Shown: positions 8,315-16,218 of the stretch, one piece after another
Numbering within the stretch: the first letter of the stretch is position 1
Layout: the number at the start of each line of letters is the position of its first letter
Source: Opitutaceae bacterium UBA2377
GTDB lineage: Bacteria; Verrucomicrobiota; Verrucomicrobiia; Opitutales; Opitutaceae
Length of the DNA: 20,258 nucleotides
Direction of reading: 5' to 3'
Assembly: GCA_002344205.1 (NCBI GenBank)
Contig: DDSZ01000021.1
Coordinates: 21,357 to 41,614, forward strand
Translations under genes and position numbers: made by a program
The notes under the pieces: model-generated
What the model was told of the DNA's origin: nothing
The model's database searches: none
Seen by the model: the letters and a program-made list of their open reading frames with translations, nothing else

Positions 8315-9052
8315 TCAGGCCGCGCCGCTTTTTTCCTTGGGCGGCGGGGTTTGGAAGATTTCCTCGAGCTTGAGCCCGGTCAGCCGGGTGATGCCGCTGA
8401 GCAGCCGCCAGAGGGCAAACATCATGATGGCCGTGCTCGGGATGGCGATCACCGGCCAACTGAGCAGGTTCATCTTGGCGAGTTCGGCGTTGAACTCCGG
8501 TGTGCCCGTGGGGCTTTTCAACAGCCAGCGGGCGAGCAGGAAGTTCAGCGTCGCGCTGAACATGAAGGACGCCACGAGCCAGCGGCTGGCGGTCCGCATC
8601 AGACCGTCGAACGCCGGCCGGGCGGCCCGGGCCTCCAGCGCGGCGTCCACCTTGGGGATGTTGATCACCTGCTCGTTGTAGATGAACTGCCGCACCAGCG
8701 GGCGCTTGGAGTGCTGTGAAAACCAAACGGCTGCCCCGATGATAAACGGCACCGAGGCTTCCTTGACGGCAAACCAGATGCCCTCGACTTCCATGAGCCC
8801 GAGCCCGCCGGTCAGCAGGATGCTGGTGAAGCCGATGATCGAGATGAAATTCGCGGTGCGCCGCTGCCAAAAATCCCACAGCCCGTAGGTCACCGGAAAC
8901 GCCAGCGCCACGACGAGCGCGACCGCCGGGCCGAGCCGCTCCGGCGTGCTGAGCTTCGCGAGAATCAGCGACGGGATGAGAATGTTGCACGTCAGGTTGA
9001 CGAGCAGGTTCTCGCGCTTGGCGGGCGGGCGGCTGGCGGCGGGGGAGGTCAT
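8315..9052 (-). CDS. VC0807-family integral membrane protein
   Basis: A polytopic inner-membrane protein resembling what is annotated as the VC0807 family; no biochemical function is established for that family as far as I know. From the ATG at 9052 it has about 245 residues. Roughly six hydrophobic segments can be read: NLTCNILIPSLILAKL, the LGPAVALVVALAFPVTYGLW region, ISIIGFTSILLTGG, VPFIIGAAVWF, VASFMFSATLNFLLA and VIAIPSTAIMMFALW. Family landmarks include the ALAFPVTYGLWDF segment, VKEASVPFIIG, PLVRQFIYNE and FNAELAKMN. An ATG at 9073 would add seven residues, but those codons are AT-rich and closer to divergent pdxJ; I prefer 9052 weakly. The stop faces gltA. Transport or signalling cannot be told from sequence. 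Confidence 0.75.
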   Translation of the reverse strand: MTSPAASRPPAKRENLLVNLTCNILIPSLILAKLSTPERLGPAVALVVALAFPVTYGLWDFWQRRTANFISIIGFTSILLTGGLGLMEVEGIWFAVKEASVPFIIGAAVWFSQHSKRPLVRQFIYNEQVINIPKVDAALEARAARPAFDGLMRTASRWLVASFMFSATLNFLLARWLLKSPTGTPEFNAELAKMNLLSWPVIAIPSTAIMMFALWRLLSGITRLTGLKLEEIFQTPPPKEKSGAA

Positions 9053-9088
9053 TTCTATTTTGCTTTGGAGCATCGCCGCGGGCTTACT

Positions 9089-9101
9089 GAGGTCAAACCT
9101 C
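9089..9101. promoter_or_regulatory. dyad GAGGT-CAA-ACCTC between divergent genes
   Basis: A 5-bp inverted repeat with a 3-nt centre lies in the short divergent spacer between the membrane protein gene and pdxJ, 7 bp before the pdxJ ATG. It could be a shared operator or a small hairpin in the pdxJ leader. It is short enough to be chance. Confidence 0.2.
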
Positions 9102-9108
9102 CGTCCGC

Positions 9109-9852
9109 ATGATTCTCCTCGGCGTCAACATCGACCACTGTGCCACCCTGCGTCAGGCCCGCTACCGGGCGGTTCCGGCCTCGGCGGAAGCGGCCGTGGA
9201 GCCTGATCCCGTGGCTTTGGCCCTGCTGGCGGAGCAGACGGGCGCGGATGGGATCACGGTGCATTTGCGGGAGGATCGCCGGCATATCCAGGAGCGCGAT
9301 GTCTGGCGGCTGCGGGAGAAGATCTCCACCCGGCTCAATCTTGAAATGGCCTGCACCCCGGCGATGACGGAGTTCGCGCTCAGGCTGAGGCCGGACTTCG
9401 TGTGCCTCGTGCCCGAGAGCCGCGAGGAGGTCACGACCGAGGGCGGATTGGATGTCGTGGGCGGCCGGGAACGGGTCGCGGCCTGCGTCGCCGCGCTACA
9501 GGCGGCCGGCATCAAGGCCAGCCTGTTCATCGATCCCGACGAGGCGCAGATCGCGGCCTCCGCGGCGATGGGCGCGCCGCTGGTCGAACTCCATACCGGT
9601 GCCTATGCGAACGCCTACCACGGCCCGGCCCGGGTGGCGGAGTTCCAACGTCTCCGGCAGGGCGCCGTGCAAGCCCATGGGCTGGGCCTCACGGTCAATG
9701 CCGGCCACGGCATTAACTACGTGAACATCGCCGAGGTGCGCACGCTGCCGCATCTGCACGAACTCAATATCGGCCACAGCATCGTCAGCCGCGCGCTGTT
9801 CTCGGGTTTCGGCGAGGCGGTGCGCGAGATGAAGGCCAGGATGAATCCATGA
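9109..9852 (+). CDS. pdxJ: pyridoxine 5'-phosphate synthase
   Basis: Final ring-closing enzyme of the DXP-dependent vitamin B6 pathway, joining 1-deoxyxylulose 5-phosphate and 3-amino-2-oxopropyl phosphate to give pyridoxine 5'-phosphate. At 247 residues it has the usual TIM-barrel length. Family motifs are intact: [13 protein letters not shown] at 6-18, HLREDRRHI at 52-60, NLEMA near 77-81, ELHTGAYA at 160-167, VNAGHGINY at 196-204 with His200, and [14 protein letters not shown] at 218-231. The start ATG at 9109 is fixed by the N-terminal [10 protein letters not shown]. The TGA overlaps the ATG of acpS (ATGA), a pdxJ-acpS pairing also known from E. coli and other bacteria. Confidence 0.97.
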   Translation: MILLGVNIDHCATLRQARYRAVPASAEAAVEPDPVALALLAEQTGADGITVHLREDRRHIQERDVWRLREKISTRLNLEMACTPAMTEFALRLRPDFVCLVPESREEVTTEGGLDVVGGRERVAACVAALQAAGIKASLFIDPDEAQIAASAAMGAPLVELHTGAYANAYHGPARVAEFQRLRQGAVQAHGLGLTVNAGHGINYVNIAEVRTLPHLHELNIGHSIVSRALFSGFGEAVREMKARMNP

Positions 9853-10268
9853 GCACCGGTTTTAACCTGCAATTGCCTCCGGGCGGCGTCCTGCTCGGCA
9901 TCGGCTGCGACCTCATCGAGGTCGAGCGCATCCACGGCGTGCTGGCCCGGCACGGCGAACGGTTTCTCCAGCGGGTATTCACCGAGGAGGAACGCTCATA
10001 TTGCTCCGGCCTCAAGCACCCGCACAAACACTACGCCGCGCGCTGGGCGGCCAAGGAGGCCGTGTCCAAAACCTTCACGACGGGCATCGGCAGCCACCTC
10101 GACTGGACCTCGGTCTCGGTCTATCACGGCTCGCGGCAGGAACCGCTGGTGCGGCTGGATGCGAAGGCGCAGGCTCTCCTGCAGCAGGTCGGCGCCACCG
10201 GTGTGCTGGTGTCGCTTTCCCACACCGAGACTCACGCCATGGCCGTGGCCGCGCTGGTGCGCGGCTGA
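9849..10268 (+). CDS. acpS: holo-[acyl-carrier-protein] synthase
   Basis: Transfers the 4'-phosphopantetheine arm from coenzyme A to apo-acyl carrier protein, activating fatty acid synthesis. Length is 139 residues, against roughly 125 for compact AcpS. The extra residues are an N-terminal stretch ([13 protein letters not shown]) before the usual [14 protein letters not shown]. Magnesium-binding Asp20 (GCDLIEV) and Glu in [12 protein letters not shown] are present, as is the C-terminal [13 protein letters not shown]. The ATG overlaps the pdxJ stop by 4 nt and no later in-frame ATG or GTG precedes the core, so the extended start is likely real. The next gene begins 5 nt downstream. Confidence 0.95.
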   Translation: MSTGFNLQLPPGGVLLGIGCDLIEVERIHGVLARHGERFLQRVFTEEERSYCSGLKHPHKHYAARWAAKEAVSKTFTTGIGSHLDWTSVSVYHGSRQEPLVRLDAKAQALLQQVGATGVLVSLSHTETHAMAVAALVRG

Positions 10269-10273
10269 TTCCG

Positions 10274-10768
10274 ATGGAAGAACCGCGTCCGCCGTCGCCG
10301 AAACAGCTTTCCCGGACGCCGTCCTGGATCCTGCTGGGTTTTGCCCTGGGCGTGCTGTTCATGTGGCTGCTGCCCGCCCGTGATCCGGCTCCGTTGCCGG
10401 TGGAACCTCTGCCGTCGCGGCCGGCGCCGTTGCCCGAGCGTCCGCTCGACGAGGTCGAGGCTGTGTTTGCCACATGGGGCGGGCACGCGGTGTGGACGCA
10501 TGAGCTGACGGAAATTTCCCTCTGGGATCCGCTTACCCGGGAGTTTTCCCGGCATTACGAGGTCCTGCGCAGTGGGGAGGAATATTTTTTTCGCAGCATT
10601 CCGCGGCTGACGCGTCCCGTGCTGGCCTACGGTGTGCCGGATGAGGCCCCGCTGCGTTTCACCGAGACCGAGGCGCGGCGCGAGGAATGGTTGCGTGCGC
10701 GCCGGCAGGAAACTTGGCGGGCGGTGACCGATGCCATTCCCGGTTCGCCCAAGCCGGCGGCGCCCTGA
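10274..10768 (+). CDS. membrane-anchored protein of unknown function
   Basis: A 164-residue protein I do not recognise. The ATG at 10274 is 5 nt after acpS and gives a cytoplasmic N-tail, one hydrophobic helix at about 18-34 (SWILLGFALGVLFMWLL), a Pro-rich spacer at 36-58 (DPAPLPVEPLPSRPAPLPERP), then a soluble domain at 60-155. The helix and linker suggest a bitopic protein with its domain in the periplasm, or an uncleaved signal anchor. The soluble domain has several aromatics (VFATWGGHAVWTHELTEISLWD) and an Arg/Glu-rich tail (EARREEWLRARRQETW). An upstream open frame reads through acpS in another frame and is rejected. Its place between acpS and nnr points to co-transcription rather than function. 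Confidence 0.75.
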   Translation: MEEPRPPSPKQLSRTPSWILLGFALGVLFMWLLPARDPAPLPVEPLPSRPAPLPERPLDEVEAVFATWGGHAVWTHELTEISLWDPLTREFSRHYEVLRSGEEYFFRSIPRLTRPVLAYGVPDEAPLRFTETEARREEWLRARRQETWRAVTDAIPGSPKPAAP

Positions 10769-10780
10769 TTTGCTTTCGTC

Positions 10781-12364
10781 ATGTTTCCGGCCGCCCAGCC
10801 TATTCTGACCTGCGCCGGCGCCCACGCGCTGGAGCGGCGGCGTTTTGCGGGTGATGCCGCCGGGGAATGGCTGGCCATGCAACAAGCCGGCGCCGCAGTC
10901 GGTGGCGCGGTGTTGGCGGACATGATGGAAATCGGCGGGTTTCCCGCCGCCGGACGGTTGCTGGTGGTGGCGGGCAAAGGGCATAACGGCGGCGACGCTT
11001 TGATCGCGGCGGCCGAAATCCTGCGTCGTGAAACCACGGCGTCGGCCGATGTCCTGCTGGTTTACGGGGTGCAGGCACTCCGGCCGCTGGCGTTGCGCGC
11101 ATGGCAGGAGTTGCAGCAGGAGTTTCCGACGCGGGTCAGGGCCGTGACCCTGCGCTCACTGGCTGCGGGCTACGCCATCGTGTTGGACGGGCTTTTTGGC
11201 TACCGTTACCGGCCTCCGCTGGATGAGCGGGCCAAGACCGTGCTGCGCCGGGTGAATGCTTTGCCGGTCAGGCTGCGCGCGGCGGTGGACCTGCCTAGCG
11301 GTTGGGAGGCGCCGGATGCGTTCCAAGCGGACTTCACTTATGCGACCGGCATCGTGAAGTCGCCCTTGCTCGGCTTGGCCAACGCGGGCCGGCTGCGTTA
11401 CCTCGACCTCGGCTTTTTTGCCCCCGGCGACCGGTCGGATATGCTGGTGCTCACGGACCAAGCGCTGGACCCCTTGCGGGGCTGGCGCGATCCTGCGGCG
11501 GACAAGCGCCAGCACGGTCATGTTTTTGTGCTCGGGGGCTCGCGCGACTATCCCGGAGCCGTGCTGATGACGGTGCTGGCGGCGTTGCGGAGCGGAGCCG
11601 GGCTGGTCACTGCTTTTGTCCCGGAGACTTTGGTGCCGGCATTTGCCGCCCGTGCGCCCGAGGGCATTTGGGTGGGTTGGCCGGAAACGCCGGCCGGCGG
11701 GCTGGCGCTCGAAGGCCGGCATCTGCTCATCGAGCGGATGGACCGGGCCGACGCCTTCGTCATGGGTCCCGGGCTGGGGCGCGACCGGGAATCACTGGCG
11801 TTGGTGCGCGATTTGGTGACGGCCGTGAGCTCGCCGGTGCTGCTTGATGCCGATGCCTTGCAGCCGGAAATCGTCCGGTCCGCCCGCAGCGCGCTGGTTT
11901 TGACGCCGCATGCCGGGGAGTTTGCGCGGATCGCCGGCCGGTTGGATGTGGGTAAATTTGCCCGGAAGACCGGCGCGACCGTGGTGTTAAAGGGCCCGAT
12001 CACCCGCATCGCGCACGATCGCCGGCAGTTCCACAGCTTCTTTGGCGGTCCGGTGTTGGCGCGGGGCGGCAGCGGCGATCTGTTGGCCGGCGTGATTGGC
12101 GCGCAGCTTGCATCGACGCCCGCAGATCCGCTTGCGGCCGCGTGCCGCGGCGTGGTCTGGCACGGCCGCGCGGCAGATGCGCTGGCCCGGAAGCACGGGG
12201 CGGTGGCGGTGCGCACCACGCAGGTGCTCGACTTCCTGGGGCCGGTGCTGAAAGACTGGGGCCATGAGCGGCGAGATGAGCGAACAGCAGGCCTTCCTGG
12301 TGCTGAACGCGCTTCCGAACATTGGCCCCATCACGCTGAATCGCATTCTGAAGGCATGGGGTGA
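10781..12364 (+). CDS. nnr: bifunctional NAD(P)HX epimerase / ADP-dependent dehydratase
   Basis: Repairs hydrated NADH and NADPH: the N-terminal NnrE domain (about 10-225) epimerises NAD(P)HX and the C-terminal NnrD domain (about 235-495) dehydrates it using ADP. At 527 residues it matches the fused YjeF type. NnrE landmarks: GEWLAMQQAG at 28-37, VAGKGHNGGD at 63-72, LDGLFG at 135-140 and AVDLPSG at 168-174. NnrD landmarks: GHVFVLGGSRDYPGA near 246-260, MGPGLG at 328-333, LDADAL at 355-360, LTPHAGEF at 374-381 and GGSGD with the likely catalytic Asp433. The last ~33 residues overlap dprA by 101 nt in another frame and look unlike family sequence (Glu/His/Ser-rich). Confidence 0.95.
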   Translation: MFPAAQPILTCAGAHALERRRFAGDAAGEWLAMQQAGAAVGGAVLADMMEIGGFPAAGRLLVVAGKGHNGGDALIAAAEILRRETTASADVLLVYGVQALRPLALRAWQELQQEFPTRVRAVTLRSLAAGYAIVLDGLFGYRYRPPLDERAKTVLRRVNALPVRLRAAVDLPSGWEAPDAFQADFTYATGIVKSPLLGLANAGRLRYLDLGFFAPGDRSDMLVLTDQALDPLRGWRDPAADKRQHGHVFVLGGSRDYPGAVLMTVLAALRSGAGLVTAFVPETLVPAFAARAPEGIWVGWPETPAGGLALEGRHLLIERMDRADAFVMGPGLGRDRESLALVRDLVTAVSSPVLLDADALQPEIVRSARSALVLTPHAGEFARIAGRLDVGKFARKTGATVVLKGPITRIAHDRRQFHSFFGGPVLARGGSGDLLAGVIGAQLASTPADPLAAACRGVVWHGRAADALARKHGAVAVRTTQVLDFLGPVLKDWGHERRDERTAGLPGAERASEHWPHHAESHSEGMG

Positions 12365-13403
12365 TGATCCGCGCGCGGTTTTTGCCGCGGACAAACGGCG
12401 GTTGGAATCGGTGCAGGGCGTGGGCCCGGTCATCAGCGCCACCATTGCCGGCTGGCGGGAGCACTTTGATCTCGCCCGGGAGGAAGGACGCATGGCGAAG
12501 GCCGCGACGACCTTCATCACGCCGCGCGATCCCGGCTATCCGCCGCTGCTCAAGGAGATTCACGATCCTCCGATCGGCCTCTATCGAAAAGGCTGCTACG
12601 ATTTTTCCCAGCCTTGCGTCGCCATCGTCGGCAGCCGGCGCACGACCCTCTATGGTCAGGCCGTGGCCAAAAAACTGGGCGCGGATCTGGGCCGGTTGGG
12701 ATTCTGCGTGGTCAGCGGGCTGGCGCGCGGCATCGACACCGCGGCGCATGAGGGGGCGCTTTCGGTCGGCGGGCGCACGGCCGCCGTGCTCGGCAGCGGC
12801 ATCGACATCGTCTATCCGCCGGAGAACCTCGCGCTTTACCGGCAGATCGAGGAGCAGGGCGCGATCCTCTCCGAATTTCCCTTCGGCCGGCGGGCGGACC
12901 GGCAGAGTTTTCCGATGCGCAACCGCGTGGTGGCCGGCATGTGCGAGGCGGTCGTGGTGGTGGAGACCGATGTGAACGGCGGCTCGATGATCACCGCGCG
13001 GTTTGCGGGCGAGCAGGGGCGGCTGATTTTCGCCGTGCCCGGCCGCATCGACCAGAACACCAGCGCCGGCTGTCACCAGCTCATCCGTGACGGGGCCACG
13101 CTGTTCACCGGCGTGGACGACATTCTCAATGAATTGAACTATCTCGGCGGTCTGCGTCCGCAGCCGATTCCCCTGAAGGAGAGTGCGGCCGGAGAACCGG
13201 CCCCGGCCGGCGGGCTAACCGCGACGGAGGACAGGATCATGGCCTGCTTCGCGGGCGGCGCGATGGCCGGGCTGGATGCACTGGTCGAGCAGACGCAGTT
13301 CAGCGCGGCCGAAGTGTCGGCCGCGCTGATGATGCTGGAGATCAAGCGCCGTGTGGCCAAGCGCGCCGACGGGAGCTTTGAAGCCCGCGGCACCGGGGGC
13401 TGA
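12264..13403 (+). CDS. dprA: DNA-processing protein DprA
   Basis: Binds incoming single-stranded DNA during natural transformation and loads RecA; also widespread in bacteria not known to be competent. At 379 residues it has the three-part layout: an N-terminal SAM/HhH-like region (LNALPNIGPITLNRIL and VQGVGPVISATIAGW, 14-65), the DprA Rossmann core (about 85-295) and a C-terminal winged helix (about 318-372, TATEDRIMACF to RRVAKRADGSFE). Core motifs: IVGSRRTTLYG at 121-131, SGLARGIDTAAHEGAL at 151-166, GSGIDIVYPPEN at 177-188, FPMRNRVVAG at 216-225 and ETDVNGGSMITAR. The start may be the ATG at 12264 or the ATG at 12276; both lie inside the 3' end of nnr. The stop is 4 bp from the convergent lipoprotein gene. 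Confidence 0.96.
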   Translation: MSGEMSEQQAFLVLNALPNIGPITLNRILKAWGDDPRAVFAADKRRLESVQGVGPVISATIAGWREHFDLAREEGRMAKAATTFITPRDPGYPPLLKEIHDPPIGLYRKGCYDFSQPCVAIVGSRRTTLYGQAVAKKLGADLGRLGFCVVSGLARGIDTAAHEGALSVGGRTAAVLGSGIDIVYPPENLALYRQIEEQGAILSEFPFGRRADRQSFPMRNRVVAGMCEAVVVVETDVNGGSMITARFAGEQGRLIFAVPGRIDQNTSAGCHQLIRDGATLFTGVDDILNELNYLGGLRPQPIPLKESAAGEPAPAGGLTATEDRIMACFAGGAMAGLDALVEQTQFSAAEVSAALMMLEIKRRVAKRADGSFEARGTGG

Positions 13404-13407
13404 AATC

Positions 13408-13929
13408 TCAGCCACCGCCGCGCATGCGGTTGATCTCGGCCTGCGCCGCCGCTTCGCGGGCGCGGTAGTCCTCGAGTTCCTTCACCTTGCGGATGGCGTC
13501 GGCCTCCTCCTTGCGGAGGCGGACGAGCTCGGCTTCCGCGGCCTCGGCCCGTTGGCGGGCGGCGAGCAGCTCCGGGTCCTCGACGGTGCGGCCCTGTGAG
13601 ATCATGCGCTGCCGGCGGGCTTCCTCCTCGGCCCGGGCCCGGGCCGCGCGTTCCTCGGCCAATTGGCGCTGCTGGCGCGCCTCCTGCATGCGCCGGTCTT
13701 CGGCCGAGCCGGAGATGCCGCCGATGAGCGCGCCGGCCGCGGCGCCGGCCAGCATGCCTTTGTCGCGCTCGCCGGACTGGTGGCCGATGACGCCGCCGAG
13801 GACGGCGCCCGCGAGCGCGCCACCGGCGGCCCGGCGTTCGCCGTGGCTTTCGCAGCCGGCCAAAAACAGGGCCGAGCCCAGCAGCCAGAGGGCGGGCCGG
13901 CGGATCAGTTGGGAAGCAAGGGGATGCAT
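13408..13929 (-). CDS. glycine-zipper lipoprotein with coiled-coil tail (copy 1)
   Basis: A 173-residue predicted envelope lipoprotein. Residues 1-26 form a lipoprotein signal with lipobox LAGC (Cys26). Residues ~34-76 are a glycine-zipper domain (GGALAGAVLGGVIGHQSG, then GMLAGAAAGALIGG), a motif of small membrane-inserting or outer-membrane proteins. From SAEDRR on, ~95 residues are a highly charged Ala/Glu/Arg-rich coiled coil. The ATG at 13929 matches the start of its paralogue; an in-frame ATG at 13941 adds four residues. It is convergent with dprA (4 bp between stops) and divergent from the S9 peptidase gene. A paralogue sits at 17336-17860, with the coiled coil about 90% identical. Envelope or scaffold function is inference; no enzyme motif is present. 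Confidence 0.85.
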   Translation of the reverse strand: MHPLASQLIRRPALWLLGSALFLAGCESHGERRAAGGALAGAVLGGVIGHQSGERDKGMLAGAAAGALIGGISGSAEDRRMQEARQQRQLAEERAARARAEEEARRQRMISQGRTVEDPELLAARQRAEAAEAELVRLRKEEADAIRKVKELEDYRAREAAAQAEINRMRGGG

Positions 13930-13955
13930 GTGTTTTGACATGTTATCGGGATGAA

Positions 13956-13986
13956 GTTTGCGGGCAAACAGGGTTGCCCGTTTGCC
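13956..13986. promoter_or_regulatory. cluster of GTTTGC/GCAAAC half-sites in divergent spacer
   Basis: Within 31 bp there are three copies of the same half-site: GTTTGC at 13956-13961, its reverse complement GCAAAC at 13964-13969, and GTTTGC at 13980-13985. The first two form a GTTTGC-GG-GCAAAC palindrome. The last two are arms of a second inverted repeat (GGCAAAC at 13963-13969, GTTTGCC at 13980-13986). A hairpin CGGGCAA/TTGCCCG is nested in the same DNA (13961-13980). The cluster lies 27 bp before the lipoprotein start and 87 bp before the S9 peptidase start, a natural place for an operator serving either gene. The regulator is unknown. Confidence 0.4.
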
Positions 13987-14072
13987 TATCAGACACGGCC
14001 GGGGCCCGAAGTATTCACAAAATTGCAGGATTTTTTGTCGATTCCGGCCCGGGTCCGCACTGCCATTGCGAC

Positions 14073-16199
14073 ATGAAAAAACTCCTGATGGCCCTGATTT
14101 TGGCGGGTGGGGGACTCTCATGGCTGGCAGCCGATACGCCCAAGCGCCCCATCACCCACGAGGACCTCTGGCTCATGCCCCGGGTCGGTTCACCGGCGGT
14201 CAGCCCGGACGGGCGACATGCGGTGTTTGCGGTGACGGAGCCGGCTTACGAAGCCAAGGACCAGAGCAGCGACCTGTGGATCGTGCCCGTTGATGGCAGT
14301 GCGCCTCCGCGCAAACTTACGCAGACCCGCGGAGGGGAGAGCGGAGCGGAGTGGAGCCCGGACAGCACCAAGCTGATCTTTTCCGCCCGGCGCGAAGGCG
14401 ACGAGGCGAGCCAGCTTTATGTGCTGGACCTCGCCGCGGGTGGTGAAGCCGTGCGGCTCACGAATCTCACTTTGGGTGCGCGTGCGCCCAAGTGGAGCCC
14501 CGATGGTGCGCAGGTGCTTTTCGTGAGTGACGTCTATCCCGGCGCGCAGGATGAAGCGGCGAACAAGCAGGCGGCGAAAGAACGGAAAGACCGCAAATAC
14601 AACGTCCGCGCCTACGATGGATTTCCGATCCGGCATTGGGACCGCTGGCTGGATGAGAAACGCGCCCGGCTGTTCGTGCAGGCGGCGGCTCCGGATGCAG
14701 CGGCGCGGGACCTGCTGAGCGGCACCCGCTTGGCGGCCCTGCCGGGCTTCGGCGGTCAGCTTACCAACTCCGGCGAGACCATCGCCGCAGAGTGGACCCC
14801 GGCCGGCCGGGCCGTCGTATTTGTGGCCACGACCCGGCGCCACGAGGCGGCCTATGCACAGGTGCGCAACGATCTCTTCGTGGTCGAGGCCGCGGGCGGC
14901 GAGCCGCGGCGGCTGACGGAAGACAACGACAACTACAGTGCGCCGGTCTTCAGTCCCGACGGAAAATCACTCGTGGTCACGGTGACCACCGGCGAGGCCG
15001 GACGGGTTTACGTGCTGCCCCGGTTGGCGCGCTACCCCTGGCCTTTTGCCGAGGAGCAGAGGACGCTGCTCACGGCGGACTTCGACCGCAGCCCGGCCCG
15101 GCCGGTATTTTCTCCGGACAGCCGGCGGCTGTATTTCACGGCGGAGGACGCCGGTTTGGAGAAAGTTTACTCCGTGGCGTTGGAAGGCGGGCCGGTTGTC
15201 CTGCAGCACGATCCCAAGGCGGGGGTTGTCACCGGCATGAGCGCGGGCGCGGTGGCGGAGAACTTTCGGCTGGTCGGTCTCTGGGAGTCGGCCTCCTCGC
15301 CTCCGGAGGTGTATGCCTACAATCCCGCGGCTGGCGATAGCCGCCGGCTCACGAATTTCACCGGCGAACGGGCCGCGACTCTCGACCTGCCGCCGCCGGA
15401 GCACTTTGGGTTTACCAGCCGGGGCGGGCGCGAGATTCACAATCTGCTGGTGCGCCCGGCGGGGTTTGATCCCGCGAAGAAATATCCGCTCGTGGCCATC
15501 ATCCATGGCGGTCCGCACACGATGTTTCGCGACCAGTGGGTGCTGCGTTGGAACTACCACCTGCTCGCCGGTTCCGACTTCGTGCTCGTGCTGACCAACT
15601 ATACCGGGTCCACCGGCTTCGGCGAGGCCTTTGCCCAGGCCATCCAGGGCGATCCGCTGCGGACGCCCGGTGATGAGATCAACGAGGCCGTGGATGTGGC
15701 GGTGCAGCGCTTCGGTTTCATTGACGGCACCCGCTTGGCGGCGGGCGGGGCCAGCTACGGCGGCCACCTCGCGAACTGGCTTCAGGCCACGACCAACCGC
15801 TATCGGTGCCTCATTTCCCACGCCGGACTGGTCAGCCTCGAAACCCAGTGGGGCACCAGCGATGTGATTTATAGCCGCGAACTCGCCAACCATGGCCCGG
15901 TCTGGGAACAGGGCCCCGTATGGCGCGAACAAAACCCGGCGCGTTTGGCCGGCAACCAGGCCGACGGCTCGGGTTGGGTGACGCCCATGTTGATTACCAT
16001 CGGTGAACAGGATTTCCGCGTGCCGCTGGGCAATTCCCTGGAGAACTGGAGCTATCACCAGCGCCTGCAGATCCCGAGCCGGCTCCTGGTGTTCCCGGAC
16101 GAAAACCACTGGATCCTCAAGGGCCACAACAGCAGATACTGGTATGGCGAGGTCCGCACCTGGTTGCAGGAATGGCTCGCCGGCCCGCCCCAAGCCTGA
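14073..16199 (+). CDS. secreted S9-family prolyl oligopeptidase / acylaminoacyl-peptidase-like
   Basis: A 708-residue serine peptidase, probably releasing dipeptides or acylated residues from peptides in the periplasm. The ATG at 14073 yields a signal peptide (MKKLLMALILAGGGLSWLA, cut near AAD); the frame is open farther upstream but that part has no family features. Residues ~30-430 form a TolB/WD-like beta-propeller with repeated S-PDG-type strands (AVSPDGRHAVFAV, WSPDSTKLIFSA, WSPDGAQVLFVS, FSPDGKSLVVTV, FSPDSRRLYFTA). Residues ~440-708 are the alpha/beta-hydrolase with Ser561 (GGASYGG), Asp647 (GEQDFRVP) and His679 (DENHWILKG), plus the HGGPHTMFRDQW oxyanion region. S9C is the closest subfamily; substrate is not deducible. 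The GH172 gene starts 19 bp downstream, so co-transcription is likely. Confidence 0.92.
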   Translation: MKKLLMALILAGGGLSWLAADTPKRPITHEDLWLMPRVGSPAVSPDGRHAVFAVTEPAYEAKDQSSDLWIVPVDGSAPPRKLTQTRGGESGAEWSPDSTKLIFSARREGDEASQLYVLDLAAGGEAVRLTNLTLGARAPKWSPDGAQVLFVSDVYPGAQDEAANKQAAKERKDRKYNVRAYDGFPIRHWDRWLDEKRARLFVQAAAPDAAARDLLSGTRLAALPGFGGQLTNSGETIAAEWTPAGRAVVFVATTRRHEAAYAQVRNDLFVVEAAGGEPRRLTEDNDNYSAPVFSPDGKSLVVTVTTGEAGRVYVLPRLARYPWPFAEEQRTLLTADFDRSPARPVFSPDSRRLYFTAEDAGLEKVYSVALEGGPVVLQHDPKAGVVTGMSAGAVAENFRLVGLWESASSPPEVYAYNPAAGDSRRLTNFTGERAATLDLPPPEHFGFTSRGGREIHNLLVRPAGFDPAKKYPLVAIIHGGPHTMFRDQWVLRWNYHLLAGSDFVLVLTNYTGSTGFGEAFAQAIQGDPLRTPGDEINEAVDVAVQRFGFIDGTRLAAGGASYGGHLANWLQATTNRYRCLISHAGLVSLETQWGTSDVIYSRELANHGPVWEQGPVWREQNPARLAGNQADGSGWVTPMLITIGEQDFRVPLGNSLENWSYHQRLQIPSRLLVFPDENHWILKGHNSRYWYGEVRTWLQEWLAGPPQA

Positions 16200-16218
16200 T
16201 TTTCCCCATCCGTTCCCC

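Noticed and set aside
8290..8345. Possible bidirectional terminator between gltA and the VC0807-family gene
   Set aside because: There is a T6 run at 8331-8336, and AACG/CGTT arms next to a short T-run on the minus strand, but stems are only about 4 bp. Not enough to call a terminator.
10001..10273. Upstream extension of the unknown membrane protein through acpS
   Set aside because: It overlaps AcpS motifs in another frame, and the ATG at 10274 leads directly into the membrane helix.
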